A stretch of DNA of 64,000 bases from Mycobacterium sp. 4858 (GCF_900240975.1 NZ_LT968776.1:3593092-3657091); one strand, 5' to 3'; counted from the first letter of the stretch, positions 9,353 to 17,804 are shown. Translations and numbers: made by a program. The notes: generated by a model not told the origin, from the letters alone.

Positions 9353-10351
9353 ATGCCGCCGACTGTCGACATGGGAATTCCCGGTGCGTCCAGCTCGGTA
9401 GCCACCGATCCAGCCCGCAAGCGAGTGCTTCTGGCCGAGCCGCGTGGCTATTGCGCGGGGGTGGACAGGGCCGTCGAGACGGTCGAACGCGCGCTGGAGA
9501 AGCACGGCGCACCGGTGTATGTGCGCCACGAGATCGTGCACAACCGGCACGTGGTGAGCACGCTGGAAAAGGCCGGCGCCGTGTTCGTCGAGGAGACCGA
9601 CGAGGTGCCCGAGGGGTCCATCGTGGTGTTCTCCGCGCACGGGGTCGCGCCGACGGTGTACGCCGCGGCCGCCGCACGCAACCTGAAGACCATCGACGCC
9701 ACCTGCCCGCTGGTGACCAAGGTGCACAACGAGGCCCGCCGGTTCGCCCGCAACGACTACGACATCCTGCTGATCGGGCACGAGGGCCACGAAGAGGTCA
9801 TCGGGACCTCCGGGGAAGCGCCCGACCACGTGCAGCTGGTGGACGGGGTCGCCGCGGTCGACAACGTGACGGTCCGTGACGAGAACAAGGTGGTCTGGCT
9901 GTCGCAGACCACGCTGTCGGTCGACGAGACCATGGAGATCGTCGACCGGCTGCGGCAACGGTTCCCGAAGTTGCAGGACCCGCCCAGCGACGACATTTGC
10001 TATGCCACCCAGAACCGGCAGGTCGCCGTCAAGGCGATGGCCCCGGAGTGCCAGCTGGTGATCGTCGTCGGCTCGCAGAATTCGTCGAACTCCGTGCGGC
10101 TGGTCGAGGTGGCCCTGGGCGGCGGGGCAGGGGCCGCCCACCTGGTGGACTGGGCCGACGACATCGACCCCGCCTGGTTGGACGGGGTGACCACCGTGGG
10201 CGTGACCTCCGGCGCCTCCGTCCCCGAGGTCTTGGTGCGTGGTGTCCTCGAGCGGCTCGCCGACTACGGCTTCGACGTGGTGCAGCCGGTCACCACGGCC
10301 CAGGAAACCCTGGTGTTCGCGCTGCCGCGCGAGATCCGGTCACTGCTGTAG
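9353..10351 (+). CDS. ispH: 4-hydroxy-3-methylbut-2-enyl diphosphate reductase
   Basis: Last enzyme of the MEP pathway, making IPP and DMAPP with a [4Fe-4S] cluster. The three cluster cysteines are seen in EPRGYCAGVDRA, IDATCPLVTKVH and DDICYATQNRQ. Substrate histidines are in RHEIVHN and GHEGHEE. 332 residues. ATG at 9353 (MPPTVDMGIPG) matches the annotated N-terminus of mycobacterial LytB2 (Rv1110); the earlier in-frame ATG at 9251 would overlap the divergent gene. Confidence 0.97.
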   Translation: MPPTVDMGIPGASSSVATDPARKRVLLAEPRGYCAGVDRAVETVERALEKHGAPVYVRHEIVHNRHVVSTLEKAGAVFVEETDEVPEGSIVVFSAHGVAPTVYAAAAARNLKTIDATCPLVTKVHNEARRFARNDYDILLIGHEGHEEVIGTSGEAPDHVQLVDGVAAVDNVTVRDENKVVWLSQTTLSVDETMEIVDRLRQRFPKLQDPPSDDICYATQNRQVAVKAMAPECQLVIVVGSQNSSNSVRLVEVALGGGAGAAHLVDWADDIDPAWLDGVTTVGVTSGASVPEVLVRGVLERLADYGFDVVQPVTTAQETLVFALPREIRSLL

Positions 10352-10362
10352 CCGTTGGGCGC

Positions 10363-11541
10363 TCAGGCGTCGTATTCCCAGGATTCCGTCGGGGGCCGCT
10401 GCGGCCGCCCATACGTCCGTGAGCGGTTGCGGCGCTCCGGGCGCCGCTCGGCCGCCGGCTCGTCCGCCGCGCCGGCCCCCCGGTAGCGGACCTGCGAGAT
10501 GGGGTGATGCGTCCCGTTGTTGCCGTTCGCGGCGGGGCGGCGGCGCCTCGGCTCATACGTCGGTTCATAGCGGTCGTAGCTGTCATACCGACCGAAGTGC
10601 TCCGAGGCCCCGGGCGGGTCGTACGGCTCATAGCCGTCGAATCGGCTGCTCCGCGGCGCGGGCCGCTCGTAGGGGCTGCGGCGGGTGCGCGGTTCCCGTC
10701 GGCCTTCCCGGGGCGATTGGCCGCGCGAATCCGAATCCGCGTCCGGCCTGGGGCGGCGCCGCGCGCGCCGGGGCGGTTCCGCGGCGTCGTAGTCCCGGGC
10801 GGTCGCCGAGCTTCTCCGACTCGAGCGCCGTTCGCCGGGTTCGGCCCCGTCGTCCAGCGGTTCCCGGGAATGCCGGGAACGGGCTCGGGCGGAACGCGCG
10901 GCGGACCGGTCGCTGCGCGCCGTGCGGCGGGCGCGGGACGAGCTGCCGGCCCCGCGGTCGCGCCGCGCCCTGGCGGGGGCCACGTCGTCGGCGTCCTCGG
11001 CGTCGGACTCCGGATGCCACATGTCGCGCAGTTTGGCGATGATCCCGCTGACCACGGACTTCACGTCGGCGGACTCGGCGTCGTCGGAGGTCTTCGGGTC
11101 GGCGGTCGTCCGCTGCGACATGCCGAAATACCACCTGACCAGCCCGATCAGCAGCACGACGCCGGCGGTTCCCAGCATCAGCGGGAAGCGTTCGATGAGC
11201 GGATAGCCGCAGTTGATCAGCAGGTCCTTGAGATGGCCGACTTTGGCGTCGTGGAACAACCAGTAGGCGCCGGGCACCGCGCAGAAAAGTATCAGCGGGG
11301 GCTGGATGATCGCGGTGAACAGCCCGTCCTGGCGCACCGCCAGTACCGCCGCCACGCAGCCGGCTATATAGAAGCCGGCGAAGACATGGGTCAGCTCCTT
11401 GTGGCCGGCGTCGATTCCGTAACCGATCGCGGTGGCGGTGACGGCGAGGAGCAGGGCGGCATACCACGGGATACCTGGGATATTCGGGTGGATCGAACGG
11501 TGGGATGGCTCCACCGCCGACTTCGGCCGCTGTCCTGACAC
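10363..11541 (-). CDS. DUF6542 membrane protein with long basic C-terminal tail
   Basis: 392 residues. The N-terminal part (about residues 18-165) contains four transmembrane helices, for example WYAALLLAVTATAIGYGI and LMLGTAGVVLLIGLVRWYF. This corresponds to Rv1111c. The C-terminal 220 residues are low-complexity and rich in Arg, Ser, Asp and Tyr (motifs such as SYDRYEPTYEPRRRR), so probably disordered and cytosolic. GTG at 11541 (VSGQRPKSAVEP) is the conserved beginning; the open frame continues upstream to 12024 only as antisense of ychF. The function is unknown. Confidence 0.85.
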   Translation of the reverse strand: MSGQRPKSAVEPSHRSIHPNIPGIPWYAALLLAVTATAIGYGIDAGHKELTHVFAGFYIAGCVAAVLAVRQDGLFTAIIQPPLILFCAVPGAYWLFHDAKVGHLKDLLINCGYPLIERFPLMLGTAGVVLLIGLVRWYFGMSQRTTADPKTSDDAESADVKSVVSGIIAKLRDMWHPESDAEDADDVAPARARRDRGAGSSSRARRTARSDRSAARSARARSRHSREPLDDGAEPGERRSSRRSSATARDYDAAEPPRRARRRPRPDADSDSRGQSPREGRREPRTRRSPYERPAPRSSRFDGYEPYDPPGASEHFGRYDSYDRYEPTYEPRRRRPAANGNNGTHHPISQVRYRGAGAADEPAAERRPERRNRSRTYGRPQRPPTESWEYDA

Positions 11542-11682
11542 ATGTAGACCGTACCGGCAATGGGCCGAAAGCCCCGTAAATACCTCGTAGCGATCCCGGG
11601 CGTGCCATGGCCCTACTCGTGAGCGGCCCACGAAAGGTCCATGGCGACCCGCGCCGCCGCCGACCCCTAGACTTGGGTCCCT

Positions 11683-12756
11683 GTGAGCCTGAGCCTGGGA
11701 ATCGTGGGTCTGCCCAACGTCGGTAAGTCGACTCTGTTCAACGCGCTGACCCACAACGACGTGGTGGCGGCCAACTATCCGTTCGCGACGATCGAACCGA
11801 ACGAGGGGGTCGTTCCGCTGCCCGATCCGCGCCTGGACAAGCTGGCCGAGCTGTTCGGCTCCGAGCGCACCGTCCCGGCGCCGGTGACGTTCGTCGACAT
11901 CGCCGGCCTGGTCAAGGGCGCGTCCGAGGGCGCGGGCCTGGGCAACAAGTTCCTGGCCCACATCCGCGAATGCGACGCCATCTGTCAGGTGGTCAGGGTG
12001 TTCTCCGACGACGACGTGACCCACGTGGCCGGTGAGGTGGATCCGAGGTCGGATATCGAGGTCGTCGAGACCGAGCTCATCCTGGCCGACCTGCAGACGC
12101 TCGAGCGTGCCCTGCCGCGGCTGGAAAAAGAGGCTCGCACCAATAAGGAACGCCGGCCGGTGTACGACGCGGCCGTCGCAGCCCAGGAGACCTTGAACGG
12201 CGGCAAGACGCTGTTCGGTGCCGGTGTGGACACGTCGCTGCTGCGGGAGCTGAACCTATTGACCACCAAACCGTTTCTGTACGTCTTCAACGCCGACGAG
12301 GCGGTGCTGACCGACGCGGCGCGGGTCGCCGAGCTGCGGCAGCTGGTGGCGCCGGCCGACGCGGTGTTCTTGGACGCGGCCATCGAAGCCGAGCTGAACG
12401 AGCTCGACGACGAGTCGGCGGCCGAACTGCTGGAATCGATCGGGCAGAGCGAACGCGGTCTCGACGCGCTGGCCCGCGCCGGCTTTCACACCCTCAAGCT
12501 GCAGACGTACCTGACCGCGGGCCCAAAAGAGGCGCGGGCGTGGGTGATTCACCAGGGCGACACCGCGCCGAAGGCGGCCGGGGTGATCCACACCGATTTC
12601 GAAAAGGGCTTCATCAAGGCCGAGATCGTGTCCTTTGACGACCTGGTCGCCGCCGGTTCCATGGCGGCGGCCAAGGCGGCCGGCAAGGTCCGGATGGAGG
12701 GCAAGGACTACGTCATGGCCGACGGCGACGTGGTGGAGTTCCGCTTCAACGTCTGA
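11683..12756 (+). CDS. ychF: Redox-regulated ATPase/GTPase YchF
   Basis: Universally conserved Obg-related P-loop protein, 357 residues, ribosome-associated and known to prefer ATP over GTP in bacteria and man. P-loop GLPNVGKST is at residues 8-16, switch DIAGLVKGAS follows, and the family hallmark NYPFATIEPN is present. The C-terminal TGS domain ends VVEFRFNV. GTG start at 11683. The last 24 bases (12733-12756) recur as short copies further downstream; see the repeat entries. Confidence 0.97.
   Translation: MSLSLGIVGLPNVGKSTLFNALTHNDVVAANYPFATIEPNEGVVPLPDPRLDKLAELFGSERTVPAPVTFVDIAGLVKGASEGAGLGNKFLAHIRECDAICQVVRVFSDDDVTHVAGEVDPRSDIEVVETELILADLQTLERALPRLEKEARTNKERRPVYDAAVAAQETLNGGKTLFGAGVDTSLLRELNLLTTKPFLYVFNADEAVLTDAARVAELRQLVAPADAVFLDAAIEAELNELDDESAAELLESIGQSERGLDALARAGFHTLKLQTYLTAGPKEARAWVIHQGDTAPKAAGVIHTDFEKGFIKAEIVSFDDLVAAGSMAAAKAAGKVRMEGKDYVMADGDVVEFRFNV
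12733..12756 (+). repeat. ychF 3'-end repeat, copy 1 (in the gene)
   Basis: The last seven codons and stop of ychF, encoding VEFRFNV-stop. The 20-base core GTGGAGTTCCGCTTCAACGT is the reference for the copies at 13385, 14863, 15546 (weak) and 16326, all in the same orientation. Confidence 0.8.
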
Positions 12757-12796
12757 GGCTCGATGAGTTCTGTCGATCGCGGAGGTCCTTAATACC

Positions 12797-13375
12797 GTGG
12801 GAACCCTCTGTTACACCGCGACGGTCTCTCTCGACGGCTACGTTGCCGACGGCAGCGGCGACTTCCAGTGGTCGGCACCGAGCGATCCGGTGTTCGCCGC
12901 GCATGTCGACCGCATGGCTGAGGTGTCGACCGAAGTGTTAGGGCGGAAGACTTACGCGCTGATGCAGTACTGGGAGACCGATCCAGCGGAGGAAGAGTGG
13001 GCCGCGGCGGAACGGGAGTTCGCCCAGCGCTGGCGAGGCATCCACAAAGTGGTGGTTTCGTCGACGCTGACGCACGAGGGGATCGAGTCGGACCGTGTCC
13101 GCCTGGTACCCGATCTGCGCTTGGCCGAATTGAAGCGGATCGTCGCGCAGGCCGAGGGCGTAGTCGAGATCTTCGGGCCCACCACCGCGGCCGCTGCGAT
13201 CCGGGCTGGCCTCATCGACGAGTTCCAGTTCTTCGTGGTGCCGAAGATGGTGGGCGGAGGCTTACGTGCCCTGCCTGACGGCGTGCGCCAGGATCTGATT
13301 CTCGCCGGGCACAGCCTTTTCGACGACGGCACCGTTCACCTGCGCTACCTGTCTCGCCGACACGTTGCTCGGTGA
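12797..13375 (+). CDS. Dihydrofolate reductase-like RibD C-terminal domain protein
   Basis: 192 residues with the DHFR-like fold of the RibD C-terminal family. The N-terminal strand reads YTATVSLDGYVAD, with LGRKTYALM at about residue 47, and the nucleotide loop VEIFGPTTAAAAIRAGLIDEF is near residue 125. It is probably an NADPH-dependent reductase; the substrate is unknown. GTG at 12797 has a strong GGAGGT at 12781-12786. It is the first gene of the accessory patch behind ychF. A copy of the ychF tail begins 10 bp after its stop. Confidence 0.8.
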   Translation: MGTLCYTATVSLDGYVADGSGDFQWSAPSDPVFAAHVDRMAEVSTEVLGRKTYALMQYWETDPAEEEWAAAEREFAQRWRGIHKVVVSSTLTHEGIESDRVRLVPDLRLAELKRIVAQAEGVVEIFGPTTAAAAIRAGLIDEFQFFVVPKMVGGGLRALPDGVRQDLILAGHSLFDDGTVHLRYLSRRHVAR

Positions 13376-13384
13376 CTGAATGCG

Positions 13385-13408
13385 GTGGAGTTCAGGTTCA
13401 ACGTATGA
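13385..13408 (+). repeat. ychF 3'-end repeat, copy 2
   Basis: Reads VEFRFNV-stop in one frame, with two codons differing from ychF only synonymously (AGG for CGC, GTA for GTC). No gene uses it. It starts 10 bp after the RibD-like stop. Confidence 0.7.
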
Positions 13409-13409
13409 C

Positions 13410-14204
13410 CTAAATCGCTAATTGCCGACGCGAGAGGTCGTCCACTGGCCGGAAGTGATCCGGAAGGTCTACCAAGAAATAGCGCCGGACGAGGTCGAAG
13501 AGCATGCGCGTCGGCGGCACGACCTGTCCCATGACATAAATAGTGTCGGCATCGATTTCTCGTAGGTTTTCCAGCCGAATAGGTAGTGCCTCGTCTGACA
13601 TGAACTCACTTACGTCCGTCGAAGGTAACCGCCCGTGAAACTCGGGCAGCCAGTTGCGGTCTTCGAAATCGAACGAGGCGAAATAGGGATTCTCGCCAGC
13701 GCCGTCGCTGTGTCCGCCAGCCAGACCGAAGCCGGTGATGACGCGAGAGGCGAAGAGGTCGGTTGAGCGCAAGAAATACCACACGATGTCGACAAAATTG
13801 AGGCACGCGTCGTGGGCTGGCGCTCCGCGGTCAGCGTGCTCTACCGAGTTTCGAATTGCTTGCAGCTGTTGGAGTGCAAGTGGTCGTACGAGTCCAAGGC
13901 GCGCAAGAATTTCGAGAAGATTTGGTTTGTCCGACTCCCATCCGAGAGTCCGGGCAAGTTGTCGGAGTTGATACAGCTCATGCAGTAGGCGCACTCTCGA
14001 ATCGACTGCATTCCAGAGCTTTTGCACAATCGTGCCTCGGACTATGTCGTTTGGGGCGACTGTTTGTGATAGTTCCTCGGCTAAGTGCCAGTGCTGATAT
14101 GCGCGGCGTGACGACGCAGGGTCGACGCTCGTGGCGGAGTGTCCGTCTTCCAAGAACTCATCCCAGTAGGGCCTTATCCAAACGTTCGGCGCTCTGCCTG
14201 CCAC
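13410..14204 (-). CDS. Unknown protein with a HEPN-like Rx4H motif
   Basis: 264 residues from ATG at 14204; I do not recognise the family. The middle is helical and contains LALQQLQAIRNSVEHADRG. The RNSVEH element fits the R-polar-x3-H active-site motif of HEPN ribonuclease domains. Its surroundings (helix with QQLQAIRN, then DACLNFVDIVWYFLRSTD) look like the DUF4145/Abi-type HEPN layout, but this is pattern reading only. Codon use is visibly less GC-biased than in the core genes, suggesting acquisition. It sits beside RelBE and between two copies of the ychF tail. A defence or toxin role is possible but unproven. Confidence 0.6.
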   Translation of the reverse strand: MAGRAPNVWIRPYWDEFLEDGHSATSVDPASSRRAYQHWHLAEELSQTVAPNDIVRGTIVQKLWNAVDSRVRLLHELYQLRQLARTLGWESDKPNLLEILARLGLVRPLALQQLQAIRNSVEHADRGAPAHDACLNFVDIVWYFLRSTDLFASRVITGFGLAGGHSDGAGENPYFASFDFEDRNWLPEFHGRLPSTDVSEFMSDEALPIRLENLREIDADTIYVMGQVVPPTRMLFDLVRRYFLVDLPDHFRPVDDLSRRQLAI

Positions 14205-14317
14205 GCCGATGATTGAAGCACCGAATCAGTGAATGCACTCTAGGTCGAAGTCGTCTGGATCCACAGAACCCTCGCGACGGCTATTCGGGCGTAACGCATC
14301 ACGCTAGAATTCTGTAC

Positions 14318-14593
14318 ATGACGACGCTGCCGCTCGCCGAGGTCCGCGCAAACCTCTCCAAACTCGTCGATGAGGCGGTGCGCACGCACCAACGCATCGA
14401 AGTGACTCGACAGGGGCGCCGTGCTGCGGTGATCCTGAGTGCCGAAGACTATGACTCGATCATGGAAACGCTGGCCATCCTCAGCGACTCGGATTTGATG
14501 CGCGAGGTTCGAGCGGCTGAGCAGGATGACGAGATCTTCACGCTGGACGAAGTGACCGAGGAGATGCGCGCCACCGGCCGGCTCCCACGTTGA
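14318..14593 (+). CDS. relB: RelB/Phd-type antitoxin
   Basis: 91-residue antitoxin of the Phd/YefM-RelB type. The N-terminal DNA-binding fold reads PLAEVRANLSKLVDEAV, followed by IEVTRQGRRAAVILSAEDY, the same pattern as M. tuberculosis RelB. The acidic C-terminus (QDDEIFTLDEVTEEMRATG) would wrap the toxin. ATG at 14318 fits this domain start. It overlaps the toxin gene by 4 bp. By analogy the operon would be repressed by the RelB-RelE complex. Confidence 0.88.
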   Translation: MTTLPLAEVRANLSKLVDEAVRTHQRIEVTRQGRRAAVILSAEDYDSIMETLAILSDSDLMREVRAAEQDDEIFTLDEVTEEMRATGRLPR

Positions 14594-14853
14594 GCTACCG
14601 AATTGAACTGACCGCAGCTGCGAAACGGGCGCTCACCGAATCGCTGCCCGAATCCGTCGCCGTCGCGTGTTGGGAATTCATCCGAGGACCGCTAGCCGAA
14701 AATCCCTACCGCGTTGGTAAGCCACTTCGTGGTCAGCTTGAGGGTCGGTATTCGGCTCGGCGCGGCGAGTTCCGAGTCATATATCGGGTTTTCGAGGACC
14801 ACGTGGTCGTCAGAATCATCCACATCGCACACCGGCGTGACGTTTATCGCTGA
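14590..14853 (+). CDS. relE: RelE-family mRNA interferase toxin
   Basis: 87 residues from a TTG start overlapping the antitoxin stop (TTGA). The RelE/ParE fold is evident: GPLAENPYRVGKPLRGQLEG, then YSARRGEFRVIYRV and IIHIAHRRDVYR. These match the mycobacterial RelE pattern, including the basic residues used for ribosome-dependent mRNA cleavage. With RelB it forms a complete type II module inside the accessory patch. A ychF-tail copy begins 10 bp after its stop. Confidence 0.9.
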   Translation: MSYRIELTAAAKRALTESLPESVAVACWEFIRGPLAENPYRVGKPLRGQLEGRYSARRGEFRVIYRVFEDHVVVRIIHIAHRRDVYR

Positions 14854-14862
14854 CGCGATCTG

Positions 14863-14886
14863 GTGGAGTTCCGGTTCAACGTCTAG
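14863..14886 (+). repeat. ychF 3'-end repeat, copy 3
   Basis: Again encodes VEFRFNV-stop, with CGG for the Arg codon and TAG as stop. Not part of any gene; 9 bp separate it from the relE stop. Confidence 0.7.
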
Positions 14887-14903
14887 AGCGAAGCCGCAGC
14901 TCG

Positions 14904-15410
14904 TTAGGCGGTTGAGGAACTGTCCGCGGTGAAGACGTCGATCGGCCGTCCGAGCGTCAACATCACCAGCGGGATTTGGCGGCTGGTCGACTGCTGATAC
15001 GTGATGTACGGCGGGTACAGGTGCGCCATGTATGCCCAGACTTGATGGCGCTCTTCGCCTTCGGGTTCCCGCCACGTCGCCTCGAATGCTTGGGTTGCGA
15101 TCTGCACGCCGATCGTGTCGCTCTCCAGGAGATTCAGATACCACCCCGGATGCGCATCGGCGCCCCCCTTTGACGCGACGATCACGACCTCGCCACCGAA
15201 ATTGCCGTAGATCAATGGCCTGACATATACCTTCCCCGACTTCCGGCCCACGCACCTGATCAGGCAATGCGTCGTCATCTCGCGGCCACCGACCGCACTC
15301 ACATCCATGATGTGGCCCCGTGCGCCACCGGAGGCCAGGTAGGTGTCGAGGTGCTCGCTGATCCAGTTGCCTCGCGTCGCTCGGATCGCTGCGGCATCGG
15401 CATCGGCCAT
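14904..15410 (-). CDS. Ddn-family F420-dependent nitroreductase-like protein
   Basis: 168 residues from ATG at 15410, with AGGAGA 4 bp upstream. The split-barrel pattern of deazaflavin-dependent nitroreductases is present: GRKSGKVYVRPLIYG, VIVASKGGADAHPGWYLNL, then a late DVFTADSSS. Family members use F420H2 to reduce quinones or nitro drugs. The substrate here is unknown. It is divergent from the isochorismatase-family gene, with 235 bp between starts. Confidence 0.82.
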   Translation of the reverse strand: MADADAAAIRATRGNWISEHLDTYLASGGARGHIMDVSAVGGREMTTHCLIRCVGRKSGKVYVRPLIYGNFGGEVVIVASKGGADAHPGWYLNLLESDTIGVQIATQAFEATWREPEGEERHQVWAYMAHLYPPYITYQQSTSRQIPLVMLTLGRPIDVFTADSSSTA

Positions 15411-15545
15411 GATTTCTCCTGAACTTCGACAGGCGAAGGTGACTGGACTGAACCTGCGTCGCCGACTTTGGGGGTCAGGCGGCCAGGCTGATACATGTAA
15501 CCACGCACCCACCCAGTTGGTTGGGGCGGCCGCCGACGGGATCCG

Positions 15546-15561
15546 GCGGAGTTCCGGTTCG
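15546..15561 (+). repeat. Possible degenerate ychF 3'-end repeat
   Basis: Contains the exact 13-mer GGAGTTCCGGTTC also present in copy 3, but the flanks have diverged. It lies between the divergent Ddn-like and isochorismatase genes. It may be a chance match. Confidence 0.35.
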
Positions 15562-15645
15562 ACAGGGTGTCGGGCGGCCGTTCTGCATCTGCGACGATGA
15601 AGTTGACGAATGGGTGGCCGATCCCGAGGGCGTCGGAGGCAAATC

Positions 15646-16290
15646 ATGGATGATTACACCGAGCCGCATTGGGGCGCAGCGGCGCTCGTGGTGATTGACC
15701 TCCAACGGGATTTCCTCGATGAGGGTGCCTCTCCCGTGCCCGGCACGTCATCCGTCGTTCCGAATGTCATAGAGCTGGCCCGAGCTTTTCGGTCGGCGGG
15801 GCGGCCCATCGTTCACGTTGTCCGTCTCTATGAGCCGGGCGGATCGGACGTGGACCTTCCTCGACGTCGGGCCGTAGAGGAAGGTGCCCGGCTCGTCGTG
15901 CCGGGTTCGAGCGGCGCTGAGCCGGCCGCTGGGGTCCTGCCACCTGCGGTTTCTCTCGATTCGGCGCTTCTTGCTGAGGGACGCCTACAGCACGTCGGGA
16001 GCAGAGAGGTGATCCTGTTCAAGCCTCGCTGGAGCGCATTTCATCGCACTCAGCTCGAGGAGTGGCTGCACGGGGAGGGCTGCGACACGGTGCTCGTCGC
16101 CGGGTGCAACCTACCGAACTGCCCGCGCGCGACATTGTTCGATGCCAGCGAGCGCGACTTTCGAACAGCACTAGCCACCGATGCGGTGTCGCAGACCAGC
16201 GATGAGAGGCTTGCCGATCTCGCCCGTATCGGGGTGCGGCTCTACAGTACGGCGCGCGTAGTCGCCGCACTCTCGGCTGTGAACAGATGA
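15646..16290 (+). CDS. Isochorismatase-family cysteine hydrolase
   Basis: 214 residues. The catalytic triad of the family is visible: Asp in VVIDLQRDFL, Lys in ILFKPRWSAF and Cys in AGCNLPNCPRATLFD. Members hydrolyse amides such as nicotinamide, or isochorismate-type ethers; the substrate cannot be told from sequence. ATG at 15646 with GGAGG 7 bp upstream. The longer in-frame start at 15610 has no ribosome site. Confidence 0.87.
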   Translation: MDDYTEPHWGAAALVVIDLQRDFLDEGASPVPGTSSVVPNVIELARAFRSAGRPIVHVVRLYEPGGSDVDLPRRRAVEEGARLVVPGSSGAEPAAGVLPPAVSLDSALLAEGRLQHVGSREVILFKPRWSAFHRTQLEEWLHGEGCDTVLVAGCNLPNCPRATLFDASERDFRTALATDAVSQTSDERLADLARIGVRLYSTARVVAALSAVNR

Positions 16291-16325
16291 TGAGACCTCA
16301 TGGGCGCGGATGGTTCCGTTCGCCG

Positions 16326-16349
16326 GTGAAGTTCAGCTTCAACGTGGCT
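16326..16349 (+). repeat. Diverged ychF 3'-end repeat, copy 4
   Basis: Matches the 20-base ychF-tail core at 18 positions (GTGAAGTTCAGCTTCAACGT) but has no stop; reads VKFSFNVA. It marks the right border of the accessory patch, just before the VOC gene. Confidence 0.55.
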
Positions 16350-16375
16350 GGTCGGCAGATACGGGAGAAAGCCTG

Positions 16376-16942
16376 ATGCGGTGGCGGGGTGTGTGTCACG
16401 TCGAGTTCGCCGTGCTCGACTACGACGACTCGATCGCGTTCTACGACGCGTTGTTCGGCTGGCTCGGGTACAGCAGCTTTTCGTCGCTCAACATGGAATA
16501 CGAGTCGACGTATTACATGACGCGGCATGTGAACCCGCACAGCTACATCGGTATCCAGCCCGCCCGCACCGGGGCGAAGCTTTCCCACCACGACCAAGCG
16601 GTCGGCATCAACCACATCGCGCTGTGGGCGCGGAGCCGGGGAGAGGTCGACCGCTTCCATCGCGGGTTTCTGCTGGACCGGGGTGTTCCCGTTACCGATG
16701 AGCCGAAAGAGTATCCGCAGTACTGGCCCGGCTACTACGCAGTGTTCTTCGACGACCCGATCAACGGCATTCACTGGGAGCTGGCGTGGATACCGAAAAT
16801 CCCTACCCCGCGGCAACTTTGGTCGTTCTATCGCGCGATCCGCGCCCTCACCAAGAGCCGGCCGGACCTGGCCAACACGGTCCCGGGCGTCGCCTGGCAG
16901 GCAAGGCGGACCCTGCCCGCCCGATATGATCGGATGCCATGA
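16376..16942 (+). CDS. VOC (glyoxalase/bleomycin-resistance) superfamily protein
   Basis: 188 residues. Two betaalphabetabetabeta halves are visible: HVEFAVLDYDDSIAFYDALF at the start and NHIALWARSRGEVDRFHRGF near residue 82. Metal-ligand type residues are His in CHVEF, His in GINHIAL and Glu in GIHWELAW. The reaction is unknown. ATG at 16376 follows GGGAGAAA. The last four bases overlap the start of the next gene (ATGA), so the two are translationally coupled. Confidence 0.83.
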   Translation: MRWRGVCHVEFAVLDYDDSIAFYDALFGWLGYSSFSSLNMEYESTYYMTRHVNPHSYIGIQPARTGAKLSHHDQAVGINHIALWARSRGEVDRFHRGFLLDRGVPVTDEPKEYPQYWPGYYAVFFDDPINGIHWELAWIPKIPTPRQLWSFYRAIRALTKSRPDLANTVPGVAWQARRTLPARYDRMP

Positions 16943-17301
16943 ACTGGTCCCCCCGGTCTACGAAGATCATTGTGGGTTGCGCGTTGGCGTTGTCCGCCTT
17001 CGGGTTGACGGGGGGAATCGGCCACGCGGCGCCGGCGCCGGCCTCTCATTGGTGCCCGGGCAATCCCTGGGACCCGAGCTGGGGCAACGTCTACAACTGG
17101 GACTGGAACCAGTGCCACGACTGGCAAGGTCACGCGGGGCAGAGCTTCCCGGCGGGCGCCGGGCCGTGGGGCCCCCCGCCGGCATGGGCGCCGCCGCCAC
17201 CACCCCCGCCGACGTGGGCGCCCGGGGCTCAGCTGATGTGGAACCCGACCGGCGCCGGCAACTGGGGCTTCTGGAACCACGGCATCTGGACCCCGGTCTA
17301 A
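16939..17301 (+). CDS. Small secreted Trp/Pro-rich protein
   Basis: 120 residues. A signal peptide (basic start, core IIVGCALALSAFGLTGG, cleavage near GHAAPA) is followed by a mature region very rich in Trp, Pro, Gly and Asn (WCPGNPWDPSWGNVYNWDWN and a run of seven prolines). Two cysteines could form a disulfide. It resembles the family of small mycobacterial exported proteins of unknown function. Start codon overlaps the VOC stop. Confidence 0.8.
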   Translation: MNWSPRSTKIIVGCALALSAFGLTGGIGHAAPAPASHWCPGNPWDPSWGNVYNWDWNQCHDWQGHAGQSFPAGAGPWGPPPAWAPPPPPPPTWAPGAQLMWNPTGAGNWGFWNHGIWTPV

Positions 17302-17394
17302 GGCCAGCACGAAAGGGCCACCTCCTTGTCGGAGGTGCTCCGTAGCATGCCCTCGTCGCACAAGCGTGCACGCCACGGCAGTCAGGAGGGCGCC

Positions 17395-17793
17395 ATGAAC
17401 TTCGTTTCCACCCGCATCATCACCGCCGACGTCAGCCGGCTCGTCGATTTCTATGAGACGGTCACCGAGGTTCCCGCGGTATGGGCCAACGAGCTTTTCG
17501 CCGAGATTCCGACGTCGGCGGGCACGCTGGCCATCGGCAGCGACAAGACCGTGCCGCTGTTCGCGGCCGGATCCGCCGAACCCGCGGCCAACCGCAGCGT
17601 GATCGTCGAGTTCATGGTGGACGACGTCGACGCGGAATACGACCGGCTGCACCGGCGCGTCCCGGAGGTCGTCACGGCGCCGACCACCATGCCGTGGGGC
17701 AACCGGGCAGTGCTGCTACGCGATCCGGATGGAAACCTCGTCAACCTGTTCACTCCCGTCACGGCCGAGGCGCGTGCGAAGTTCGGAGTATGA
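17395..17793 (+). CDS. VOC superfamily protein
   Basis: 132-residue single VOC unit. It starts FVSTRIITADVSRLVDFYET and ends with the typical VLLRDPDGNLVNLFTPV, whose region usually carries a metal-ligand Glu (here Asn). The reaction is therefore uncertain, and it may bind rather than turn over ligand. ATG at 17395 with AGGAGG upstream; the in-frame start at 17326 lacks a site. Confidence 0.83.
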   Translation: MNFVSTRIITADVSRLVDFYETVTEVPAVWANELFAEIPTSAGTLAIGSDKTVPLFAAGSAEPAANRSVIVEFMVDDVDAEYDRLHRRVPEVVTAPTTMPWGNRAVLLRDPDGNLVNLFTPVTAEARAKFGV

Positions 17794-17804
17794 CTGCGGC
17801 ACAA

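Noticed and set aside
12797..16290. Integrated prophage or transposon behind ychF
   Set aside because: No integrase, transposase or phage gene is visible; only the ychF-tail repeats hint at insertion.
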